From Phycisphaerales bacterium (GTDB taxonomy: Bacteria; Planctomycetota; Phycisphaerae; Phycisphaerales; UBA1924), in NCBI GenBank assembly GCA_020054055.1, contig JAGVLZ010000083.1, positions 1-7,004 of the forward strand: 7,004 bases of DNA. The letters run 5' to 3'. Shown here piece by piece: positions 1-6,186 of the stretch. How positions within the stretch are numbered: position 1 is the stretch's first letter; every line of letters begins with the position of its first letter. Below the pieces are notes generated by a model that saw only the letters and a list, made by a program, of their open reading frames with translations, was not told the origin of the DNA and did no database searches. The position numbers and the translations under genes are program-made.

Positions 1-548
1 CCGACGTCGATGGCGGGGCTACCACGCTCACGTCGCCCACGCTCGACGCGACGGCGATGCCCGGGGTGCCCGTGCTGAAGTACGCGCGCTGGTACTCGAA
101 CGACCGGGGGGCCGACCCGAACAACGATTCGATGCCCGTCGAGGTCTCGAACGACAACGGGTTCTCGTGGGTGCTCGTCGAAGTAGTGACGGAGAACGCG
201 GGGGCGTGGGTGCGGAAGACCTTCCCGATCGCGGACTTCGTGACGCCGACGAACGAGATGAAGGTCCGATTCGTCGCGCGCGACCTCGGGTCGGGTTCGA
301 TCGTCGAGGCCGCGGTGGACGACCTGAAGATCGAGTATGTGGATTGCTCGCCGCCTCCGCCGCCGCTGTGCCAGGGCGACGCCGACGGGGACAACGACCG
401 CGACTTCGCGGACATCACGGCGATCCTGGCGAACTTCGGCAATAGTTACGTCGAACTCGACGGTCTGGGCGATGCCGACCACGACGGCACGGTGAACTTC
501 GCGGATGTAACGGCGGTGCTGGGTCAGTTTGATGTGCCGTGCGCGTGA
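1..548 (+). CDS. C-terminal part of a secreted protein with a beta-rich domain and a dockerin-like C-terminus (5' truncated)
   Basis: The reading frame is open from the first full codon (base 3) to a TGA at 546-548, giving 181 visible residues, so the start lies outside the window. Residues 1-115 (DVDGGATTL..., KYARWYSNDRGADPNND, VRFVARDLG, EAAVDDLKIEYVDC) look like a jelly-roll or MAM-like beta domain of the kind often found behind secreted peptidases. That is a family impression, not a firm call. A run of five prolines (about residues 117-121) then links to a dockerin-like domain (about 123-180) with two Asp-rich loops, GDADGDNDRDFADIT and GDADHDGTVNFADVT. The domain is bounded by one Cys before the first loop and one two residues from the end. 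Dockerin loops normally bind calcium. The first loop is unusual in having extra Asp residues where Gly and Asn are typical. The catalytic or main domain is missing from view, so the overall function cannot be stated. Phe codons are almost all TTC, as in the metalloprotease downstream. Confidence 0.85.
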   Translation, partial: DVDGGATTLTSPTLDATAMPGVPVLKYARWYSNDRGADPNNDSMPVEVSNDNGFSWVLVEVVTENAGAWVRKTFPIADFVTPTNEMKVRFVARDLGSGSIVEAAVDDLKIEYVDCSPPPPPLCQGDADGDNDRDFADITAILANFGNSYVELDGLGDADHDGTVNFADVTAVLGQFDVPCA

Positions 549-563
549 GGTCATCGCCTGACC
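549..563 (+). terminator. Weak hairpin just after the first gene's stop codon
   Basis: GGTCA (549-553) pairs with TGACC (559-563) around a 5-base loop, directly after the TGA stop. The stem is only 5 bp and no T-tract follows, so this is a weak candidate for transcript-end structure and may be chance. Nothing else convincing was seen in the 158-bp gap before the next start codon apart from its ribosome binding site. Confidence 0.2.
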
Positions 564-693
564 GACCTTCGTACGAACATTCAGGGGCCATCGCGGCGAT
601 TCGGGCGATATTGGATCAGCGTGGAACCGCCGTACCATGGGCGTCGAATCGGTAGGGTCTGGCGTTCGTGGAACCATTCAGCGGTCGCAGCAG

Positions 694-699
694 AAGGAG
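694..699 (+). promoter_or_regulatory. Shine-Dalgarno site (AAGGAG) that fixes the start of the propeller gene
   Basis: AAGGAG lies 7 bases before the ATG at 707, an optimal spacing. It supports ATG 707 over the in-frame GTG at 668, which would add 13 Arg-rich residues in front of an otherwise standard signal peptide. Confidence 0.8.
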
Positions 700-706
700 A
701 GCCGCC

Positions 707-3700
707 ATGCGTAGGCTTTCGTCGGCGTTCGCGCCAGCGTTGCCGGTTATGACCGCGACAGCGCTGGCGTTGATGGCGAGTGACGCGCGGGCTCAGGCCG
801 GCGACGCCGCGGTGGACTCTGATGTCAAGGCACCGACCGATTCGGCGCCGAACGTGAACGAGACGCCGGTGTGCCCCCCTTTCTGGTGGCCGATCTTTCA
901 GGGGGACGACCACTGGTCTCCGATCCGGGCGTTCGGCGTCTTCGATTCGGACCGCGACGGCTCCGCTGAACTTTACGGGCTGCGGACGAGGCGTACTTCG
1001 AGTGGCAGCCGAGCGATCATGCGCTGGGAAGGGGGAGTGTGGCGGGACTTGCCCGGCTCGCCCCGGTCCGCGCACTCGTGGGGCCCTGGTCAGCGGGGGG
1101 CCATGATCGTTCACGATGACGACGGCGACCCCTCCACCCACGCAGCGCTCTTCGTCGCCGGCAGATTCGGGGAGGAGTACCGAAAGTTCGGCTCGCCGGT
1201 GCGCCGATTCGACGGCGAGGCCTGGACCAGTCTCGTCGCCACGACAGGCGACCCTTTTGTGTACGACCTTGAGGCCTTTGATGAGGACGGCGATGGCTCC
1301 GACCCGTCTCGGCTCTTCGTGTGCGGCAATCTTGCCGGGTTTGAGCAGACCGATTCGTTTCGAGGCGTTGCCCGCTGGGATGGGGCCTCATGGTCAATGC
1401 TCGGCACGCAGATCGGCGATGCAACGGTTGACCCTATCCAAGTCTACGATTTGCAGGTGTTCGACCCGGATGCGAGTGGACCGATGTCGCCGGCGCTCAT
1501 CGCCGGCGGTTGGTTTGAATCCGATGAAGAGGGAGCACCCTCCTTTATTGCGTCGTGGGATGGTCAGTCGTGGTCAGCGCTGGGCTTTGGTCAGCCGCTC
1601 GCGCCGAATCATCCCGTGCTGGGGATGGCGGTCTACGACGAAGACCAGTCCGGTCCCGCGCCGCCCCGCCTGTTCGCGGTCTGCGAGACCCAAGCGGAAT
1701 GGGGCGCGGAAGTCCACGATCATCCAGGCATCGTCCGTTGGGACGGTCAGCAATGGTCGGGCGTCGGCGGCGCGAGCCTGGCGATTCCTCCCTACGAGAG
1801 TCGTGATGGGCCCTTCTTCGGTCGGGCCTTCGTTCACGACGACGACGGGGGCGGGCCCACGGTTGCCGCGTTGTACGTCAGCCTTCCCGCTATTTCGGAC
1901 GGCCCATCCGGCGCGCGAGGCATCGCTCGATGGGATGGAGTTTCGTGGACCGACTTCGGCGGCAGCCTCACCAACTCTCCATCGTGGTGGTCGATTTATC
2001 CCCCGTTCGTCGACACGTTTGCCTCATTCGACTTTGATGGGGACGGCGCCGCGCCCCCCAAACTCGTCGTCGGGGGTGGCTTCTCGCAACTGGGCATGCT
2101 CCCCCACAGCGAGGATGGGCAACGACGCTTCTTGAACCGGGTCAGTGCGAACTTCGTCGCCACTTGGAACGGCGACGCCTGGGAAGCGATGGGCCGCGGC
2201 CTTTCCTTCGACATCGGCAACCAAGACAGCCTCGGCCCGTACGTCACGAGCCTGATCGCGTTCGATGCGGACGACGACGGTCCCGCCGCGCCGGCGCTTA
2301 TCGCCGCTGGGAACTTCAGCACCGCCGGTTCGATCGCCGTCCGGGGTCAGGTTGCGGGACCCGGCTACGGGGCGGAGTACGACGATTTCCGTGGCGCTGT
2401 CGCCTCATGGAACGCCATCGACGGCTGGCGAGCGCCGCGCTTTGCTCCCATCGATGAATCGGTGCCGAGTTACTCGGCCCCTCCACCGCAGCGCCGCATC
2501 CACGACTCGATCCGCTTCGCGCCGCTCTCGGGAACGTCGGGCGTGCTGTATGCCGTTGGATCATTCACCGAAATCGACGGTCATCAAGCGGCGAGTCTCG
2601 CGCGCTTCTCGGGGGGCGAGTGGCGATCGTTCGGGGTGCCCTCCCCCCAGGCGGAGGGTTCACCGGCCACGCCCACATGCCTTGAGACGTGGGATCACCC
2701 CGCCGCCGACGTTGATCGACTGCTGATCGTCGGAGGATCATTTCATTCAATCAGCGACGGGGCCGGCGGCGCCATCGGCCGCGTCGTTGCGTTCGATGGC
2801 AGTGCATGGCTGGCGCTCGGCGCGCCAGAATGGTCGGGTGAGGGGGTCGAGGACCTCGCGATTTTTGACGTGGATGGAGCGGGGCCCCTGCCGTCTCGGC
2901 TCATCGCTGCGGGAAGTTTCAGTCTCGTCGATGGGGCTGCGACAGCCGATGACATCGCCGTGTTTGATGGCGCTTCGTGGTCGCCGCTCGGCCAGGGGCG
3001 GTTCGAGAGTGACCCCTCGATCAACGGCAGCACAACCGTGACGCGGATCCGGTCTGTGGCTGTCTTTGATGAAGATGGACCGGGGCCGGGCCAACCGGCG
3101 CTCTTCGCAGCGGGAAACTTCGCGAGATGGACGGGCGCCCTCCACACGACGGAGTTGACGGGCATTGCGCGCTGGAACGGAGCGGCGTGGTCCGCCGTCG
3201 GTCCGCCGCTCCATCGGCTGTGGTTTGGTGCCGGTCCGTTCGGGAACGACCTTGCAATCTTTGACCCTGACGGGCCGGGCGTGCGCCGTCCCGGTCTCGT
3301 CTTGGGTGGGGTGTTCAGTCTGACCTCAACGGACCAACACCTCATGGATGGGATCGCGATGTGGAACGGGACCGGCTGGCTGTCGCTCGGGAGTTTGCGG
3401 GACGCTCCCTCGTATTGCTACTGCGATGTCGGAGCGCAAGCGCTCGAGGTCTTCGACGACGATCAGGGCGGTCCGAATCCACCGGCGCTCTTTGTCGCGG
3501 GCTATTTCTTGTCCGTCGGCGCAAACCAGTTTCTCGGAGACCGCATCTCCTCCTGGGCCATCGCCAAGTATGGCCCCGCCTGCTGGCCCACCGTCTGCAC
3601 CGGCGACTCCAACCGCGACGGCGTCGTGAACTTCGCCGATATCACCGAGACGCTGAAATCCTTCGGCTACGACTATGGCGAGGGCGCCTCGTCGCTCGGC

Positions 3701-3787
3701 GACTCCGACTTCGATGGCCTCATTGGGATAAAGGACCTCACCGCGACGCTGGCGAACTGGGGCGCGGCGTGTCCCCCGGCCGAGTGA
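707..3787 (+). CDS. Exported 14-repeat beta-propeller-like protein with C-terminal dockerin-like domain
   Basis: This is a 1026-residue protein, starting at ATG 707 because of the AAGGAG site 7 bases upstream. Residues 1-31 form a signal peptide with an Arg-Arg N-terminus, a hydrophobic core and an ARAQA|GD cleavage site. Residues about 79-956 are repeats of roughly 55-80 residues. Each has an acidic loop (FDxDxxGP), a strand of the LFVAGxF type, then I-A-R-W-D-G-x-S-W-S-x-L-G. I count 14 acidic-loop positions and 13 clear Trp motifs. The pattern resembles Kelch or galactose-oxidase-like propellers, and the Asp-rich loops may bind calcium, but no catalytic residues are recognisable. The C-terminus (about 964-1022) is a dockerin-like pair, GDSNRDGVVNFADIT and GDSDFDGLIGIKDLT, flanked by Cys. 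The second loop is degenerate (IKD in place of FAD). The protein is probably at the cell surface or extracellular. Its function is unknown, with adhesion or glycan binding as guesses. TTT is much commoner among its Phe codons than in its neighbours. Confidence 0.87.
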   Translation: MRRLSSAFAPALPVMTATALALMASDARAQAGDAAVDSDVKAPTDSAPNVNETPVCPPFWWPIFQGDDHWSPIRAFGVFDSDRDGSAELYGLRTRRTSSGSRAIMRWEGGVWRDLPGSPRSAHSWGPGQRGAMIVHDDDGDPSTHAALFVAGRFGEEYRKFGSPVRRFDGEAWTSLVATTGDPFVYDLEAFDEDGDGSDPSRLFVCGNLAGFEQTDSFRGVARWDGASWSMLGTQIGDATVDPIQVYDLQVFDPDASGPMSPALIAGGWFESDEEGAPSFIASWDGQSWSALGFGQPLAPNHPVLGMAVYDEDQSGPAPPRLFAVCETQAEWGAEVHDHPGIVRWDGQQWSGVGGASLAIPPYESRDGPFFGRAFVHDDDGGGPTVAALYVSLPAISDGPSGARGIARWDGVSWTDFGGSLTNSPSWWSIYPPFVDTFASFDFDGDGAAPPKLVVGGGFSQLGMLPHSEDGQRRFLNRVSANFVATWNGDAWEAMGRGLSFDIGNQDSLGPYVTSLIAFDADDDGPAAPALIAAGNFSTAGSIAVRGQVAGPGYGAEYDDFRGAVASWNAIDGWRAPRFAPIDESVPSYSAPPPQRRIHDSIRFAPLSGTSGVLYAVGSFTEIDGHQAASLARFSGGEWRSFGVPSPQAEGSPATPTCLETWDHPAADVDRLLIVGGSFHSISDGAGGAIGRVVAFDGSAWLALGAPEWSGEGVEDLAIFDVDGAGPLPSRLIAAGSFSLVDGAATADDIAVFDGASWSPLGQGRFESDPSINGSTTVTRIRSVAVFDEDGPGPGQPALFAAGNFARWTGALHTTELTGIARWNGAAWSAVGPPLHRLWFGAGPFGNDLAIFDPDGPGVRRPGLVLGGVFSLTSTDQHLMDGIAMWNGTGWLSLGSLRDAPSYCYCDVGAQALEVFDDDQGGPNPPALFVAGYFLSVGANQFLGDRISSWAIAKYGPACWPTVCTGDSNRDGVVNFADITETLKSFGYDYGEGASSLGDSDFDGLIGIKDLTATLANWGAACPPAE
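941..3574 (+). repeat. Fourteen divergent protein-level repeats (propeller-like)
   Basis: Within the 1026-residue protein, acidic loops start near residues 79, 136, 191, 252, 310, 377, 441, 519, about 601 (degenerate, no Asp), 662, 720, 787, 852 and 916. The Trp motifs lie near 106, 167, 223, 283, 344, 408, 486, 567, 633, 695, 752, 822 and 885. The fourteenth repeat ends in a shortened ISSWAIAKYG without the second Trp. Spacing widens to about 80 residues around motifs 6-8 and is otherwise 56-70. At DNA level the repeats are diverged, so this is an old array rather than a recent tandem expansion. Confidence 0.75.
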
Positions 3788-3822
3788 CGCTCGAACCCGA
3801 TACGGCCCCTGTTCGCGCTCGG

Positions 3823-3844
3823 AATCGCCGATAATCGGCTGATT
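3823..3844 (+). terminator. Candidate terminator after the propeller gene
   Basis: GCCGA (3827-3831) pairs with TCGGC (3835-3839) around a TAA loop. The stem extends by AATC (3823-3826) pairing with GATT (3841-3844) across a single bulged T. Only a short TTT follows. It lies 35 bases after the propeller stop codon and before the metalloprotease gene, which fits a weak intrinsic terminator. Confidence 0.4.
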
Positions 3845-3915
3845 TCGGCCCGGTCTGCCGAGCAATGCGGGCTTCTCCTTGCATTCTTGTGTTGGATTTT
3901 CCTCGCCCGGCGCAC

Positions 3916-3929
3916 TGTTCGATTGAACA
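3916..3929. promoter_or_regulatory. Perfect dyad upstream of the metalloprotease gene
   Basis: TGTTC-GATT-GAACA is a perfect 5-bp inverted repeat with a 4-base centre, ending 44 bases before the ATG at 3974. It could be an operator or a leader hairpin. I do not recognise a known regulator site, since the half-sites are oriented opposite to the GAAC-N4-GTTC LexA type. No convincing -35/-10 pair was found around it. Confidence 0.25.
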
Positions 3930-3959
3930 CTAGGCAGGCCCGTTCCGCGCGCACCCCGC

Positions 3960-3965
3960 AGAGGA
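3960..3965 (+). promoter_or_regulatory. Shine-Dalgarno site (AGAGGA) of the metalloprotease gene
   Basis: AGAGGA lies 8 bases before the ATG at 3974. It selects that start over the upstream in-frame TTG at 3887, which would add 29 residues ahead of the signal peptide. No comparable site precedes the GTG at 4236 of the long downstream ORF. Confidence 0.6.
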
Positions 3966-3973
3966 TTATTCGC

Positions 3974-4228
3974 ATGAGGACCCGAGAGTTGATCGCCGCC
4001 GTCGCCGTCCTTTTCGCTCCTTCGGCTATTGCGGTCGCACAACCGCTCCCGATTCCAGTGCTGGACTACTTGTGGTCCGCCGCGCAGCCTCGACAGCGGT
4101 TGCTGGAGAGGCTCATGCTCTCGAACCTCTGCTACGAGTGGCCGGAGTCGGACGAGGAACTCGCGGCGCTCATTGAAGAAACGGACCTTCTGCCGATCCC
4201 GCTGATCGGCGTCGATCCCTCGCGCTGA
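3974..4228 (+). CDS. N-terminal fragment (signal peptide and start of prodomain) of the split matrixin-like metalloprotease
   Basis: This is an 84-residue ORF starting at ATG 3974. Residues 1-22 are a signal peptide (MRTRE, hydrophobic core, AIAVA|Q cleavage). The rest is short and helix-prone (PRQRLLERLMLSNLCYEW, then an acidic stretch PESDEELAALIEETD) and resembles the pro-region that precedes a secreted protease rather than a finished small protein. It ends in TGA at 4226-4228, 7 bases before the GTG of the metalloprotease ORF, which is in the +1 frame and lacks both a signal peptide and a ribosome binding site. I infer that both ORFs are one gene interrupted by a +1 frameshift, either a real mutation or a sequence error. 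The alternatives are a genuine small exported protein or termination-reinitiation coupling. Confidence refers to translation of this frame from 3974 as the start of the protease gene. Confidence 0.65.
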   Translation: MRTRELIAAVAVLFAPSAIAVAQPLPIPVLDYLWSAAQPRQRLLERLMLSNLCYEWPESDEELAALIEETDLLPIPLIGVDPSR

Positions 4229-4235
4229 TATCCGC

Positions 4236-6101
4236 GTGTGGGAGGGGAACCCGGCGGCGCTGGGGTTCCCGTCGCAGGCGTTGCCGGCGCACCTGACCTA
4301 TTCGTTCCCCGACGACGGGACGACGTGGGGGGCGTTCGGTCGGCCGACGGGGCCGAACGTACTGAACGACCGCATCAAGGACCACTTCGGCGCGAACGAT
4401 CTGGACGAGGGGCGAGAGTACATCCGCCAGGCGCTCGCGGGGTACACCCGCTACTCCGGCCTCACCTACAGCGAGGTGGAGGACGACGACACCGCGATGT
4501 CCAACTCGACGATCCACGTCAGCACGCGCGGCGATGTGCGCATCGGCTGCATCACCAACGCCTGCTCGTGCATCGCGTACGACGGCTTCCCCTCCAGCGT
4601 GGGCATCGTCGCCCCCGACGGCGGCGGCTCCGACATGTGCCTGAACGCGACGTACTGGGACGAGGTGGGGACCGACGGCAACTTCAAGGACCCGACCGAC
4701 GACTACCGCTGGCTCCGCAACGTGATCTCGCACGAGCACGGCCACGGGGTGGGGAACATTCACTCCATCCCCTGCACCGAGACCAAGAATATGGAGCCGT
4801 TCATCTCCGTGGCGTACGACATGCTCCAGTCGGACGACCGGCGCGCGATCAATCGCTCTTACGGCGACAGGTTCGCGGGGAATCACTCTTCGGCGGACGC
4901 GGTAAATCTCGGCACGCTCGACAGCCGGGGCACGCCGGAGAGCGTGATCCTGCGCAACCTCTCCCTCAACGGCGTCGTCGGCAACGGCAACACCGACGAG
5001 GACTGGTTCCGGTTCTCGATCCTCGGCACGCGGGACATCGACATCTTCGCTTCGCCGACCGGCGGGACCTACGACGCGGGGCAGCAGGAGGGGTCCTGCA
5101 GCGGCACCGAGCAGACGATCCAGGCCACGGCCGCGGGAAACCTTGCCGTCACGCTGTACGCATCGAACGCGGTCACGATCATCGACAGCGCCAACGACAC
5201 CTCGAACGGGTCGAGCGAATCCATCTCTCTTGCCGATCGTCCGGCGGGGACCTATTACATCCGCGTCCGCGATGTCGGGCCGAACGACTCGGACGACCAG
5301 GTGGTGCAGTTGTACTCGCTCACGGTCCGCATCAACGACGGCGATGCGCCCCCGGTCGCGATCGCCGGCCTGGATAAGCGCGTGCAGGCCGGGAAGAACT
5401 GCTGGTTCATGGGCGACATCAACTCCTACGTCACCGACAGCAACTTTCCCTTCTTCAACGCCATCCACACCTACCAGTGGGACCGCGACGGCGACGGCGT
5501 CTATGAAGTCGCCGACGCCGCCAAGACCGCCATCCAGTACGTTTCCAATGGCGTCTACCCCGTCCGGCTGCGCGTCGTAGACGACTTCGGCTCGGACACC
5601 GACACGATCAACGTCACCGTCTGGGGCGCCACGACGCTCGTCACCTCCGTCGTCCCCAACCAGGCCTTCCGGGGCCAGACCGTGCCCGTCGTCATCAACG
5701 GCACGAACTTCAAGAACGTCAACTCGCTCTCGCACATCTTCCCGGGCGCAGGCATCACCGACATCGGCACGCCCGATCCGAACACGATGGGGACGCAGAT
5801 CGCGGGGGTCTCGTTCGTGGTCGCCGCGAACGCCGCGTATGGCTCGCGCAACGTCGGCGTGCAGAACGCCGACGGATCGGCCACGGGGTTCATGACCTTC
5901 ACCGTAGTGCCCACCCCGTGTCCGGGCGATGCGAACAACGACGGCGTCGTCAACTTCGCGGACGTGACCAGCGTGCTCACCTTCTTCGGCTCGACCTACA
6001 ACCCCGGCATCGACGGCCTGGGCGATGCGAACAACGACGGCGATGTGAGCTTCGCCGACATCACCGAGGTGCTGACTTTCTTCGGCATCCCGTGCATGTG
6101 A
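4236..6101 (+). CDS. Matrixin-type (M10-like) zinc metalloprotease with PPC-, PKD-, IPT/TIG- and dockerin-like domains; N-terminus split off
   Basis: From GTG 4236 this ORF gives 621 residues. It is open back to 4206 without a better start. Residues about 18-214 are the catalytic domain. They run from LTYSFPDDGTTW through IRQALAGYTRYSGLTYSEV to the zinc motif HEHGHGVGNIH at 166-176, which fits HExxHxxGxxH with zinc ligands His166, His170 and His176 and catalytic Glu167. A probable Met-turn follows at Met186 (NMEPF), then a matrixin-like DDRRAINRSYGDRF. Residues about 215-367 resemble a bacterial pre-peptidase C-terminal (PPC) domain (DEDWFRFSI, AGTYYIRVRD). About 370-463 is PKD-like (YQWDRDGDGVYEV, YPVRLRVVDDFG). 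About 466-557 is IPT/TIG-like (VTSVVPNQAFRGQTVPVVINGTNF). About 562-620 is the dockerin-like pair, GDANNDGVVNFADVT and GDANNDGDVSFADIT, between two Cys. It should be a secreted endopeptidase, but this ORF alone lacks a signal peptide. The 84-residue ORF just upstream supplies one in another frame, so the gene is probably 3974-6101 with a frameshift. Only 1 of 28 Phe codons is TTT. Confidence 0.9.
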   Translation: MWEGNPAALGFPSQALPAHLTYSFPDDGTTWGAFGRPTGPNVLNDRIKDHFGANDLDEGREYIRQALAGYTRYSGLTYSEVEDDDTAMSNSTIHVSTRGDVRIGCITNACSCIAYDGFPSSVGIVAPDGGGSDMCLNATYWDEVGTDGNFKDPTDDYRWLRNVISHEHGHGVGNIHSIPCTETKNMEPFISVAYDMLQSDDRRAINRSYGDRFAGNHSSADAVNLGTLDSRGTPESVILRNLSLNGVVGNGNTDEDWFRFSILGTRDIDIFASPTGGTYDAGQQEGSCSGTEQTIQATAAGNLAVTLYASNAVTIIDSANDTSNGSSESISLADRPAGTYYIRVRDVGPNDSDDQVVQLYSLTVRINDGDAPPVAIAGLDKRVQAGKNCWFMGDINSYVTDSNFPFFNAIHTYQWDRDGDGVYEVADAAKTAIQYVSNGVYPVRLRVVDDFGSDTDTINVTVWGATTLVTSVVPNQAFRGQTVPVVINGTNFKNVNSLSHIFPGAGITDIGTPDPNTMGTQIAGVSFVVAANAAYGSRNVGVQNADGSATGFMTFTVVPTPCPGDANNDGVVNFADVTSVLTFFGSTYNPGIDGLGDANNDGDVSFADITEVLTFFGIPCM

Positions 6102-6103
6102 CC

Positions 6104-6118
6104 CGCACCGCCGGTGCG
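6104..6118. terminator. Hairpin 1 between the convergent protease and aroC genes
   Basis: CGCACC (6104-6109) pairs perfectly with GGTGCG (6113-6118) around a 3-base loop, two bases after the protease stop codon. It is GC-rich with no T-tract on either strand. With the larger hairpin next to it, it probably forms a bidirectional end-of-transcript structure. Confidence 0.4.
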
Positions 6119-6121
6119 CCT

Positions 6122-6146
6122 CCTCCCACGGTCCCACCGGGGGAGG
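6122..6146. terminator. Hairpin 2 between the convergent protease and aroC genes
   Basis: CCTCCC (6122-6127) pairs with GGGAGG (6141-6146), and inside it CGGT (6129-6132) pairs with ACCG (6136-6139) around a CCC loop. One A/G mismatch separates the two stems. This is the strongest hairpin in the window. It lies midway in the 85-bp gap between convergent genes, fitting a shared terminator, although neither strand shows a U-tract. Confidence 0.5.
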
Positions 6147-6186
6147 TGGCCGAGTCTTCGAGGTCGGAGGGGGCGATCGGCGTTAC

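Noticed and set aside
668..706. GTG at 668 as an upstream start for the propeller gene
   Set aside because: It would put 13 Arg-rich residues in front of a normal signal peptide and has no ribosome binding site, while ATG 707 has AAGGAG at 7 bases.
1116..2135. A 339-codon open frame overlapping the propeller gene
   Set aside because: It has an Arg/Ser/Pro-rich shadow composition, while the overlapping frame shows regular Trp/Asp repeats and a signal peptide.
4200..4240. A prfB-like programmed +1 frameshift at CGC-TGA
   Set aside because: There is no Shine-Dalgarno-like stimulator just upstream and CGC is not a known +1 slippery codon in this context. A simple indel or sequence error is more economical.
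4238..5377. A 379-codon open frame in another plus frame inside the metalloprotease
   Set aside because: It is Arg/His/Gly-rich with no domain or signal and fully covered by the real gene. It is a GC-driven shadow.
4170..6137. A 655-codon open frame on the minus strand opposite the metalloprotease
   Set aside because: The translation is a low-complexity mix of Val, Asp, Arg, Gly and Ala, typical of the antisense of GC-rich coding DNA. The plus strand encodes clear protease and accessory domains over the same bases.
6141..6186. A stretch resembling the 5' part of a Leu/Ser tRNA (GGAGGTGGCCGAGT)
   Set aside because: No acceptor-stem partner, anticodon stem or proper T-loop follows before aroC, so it does not fold as a tRNA.
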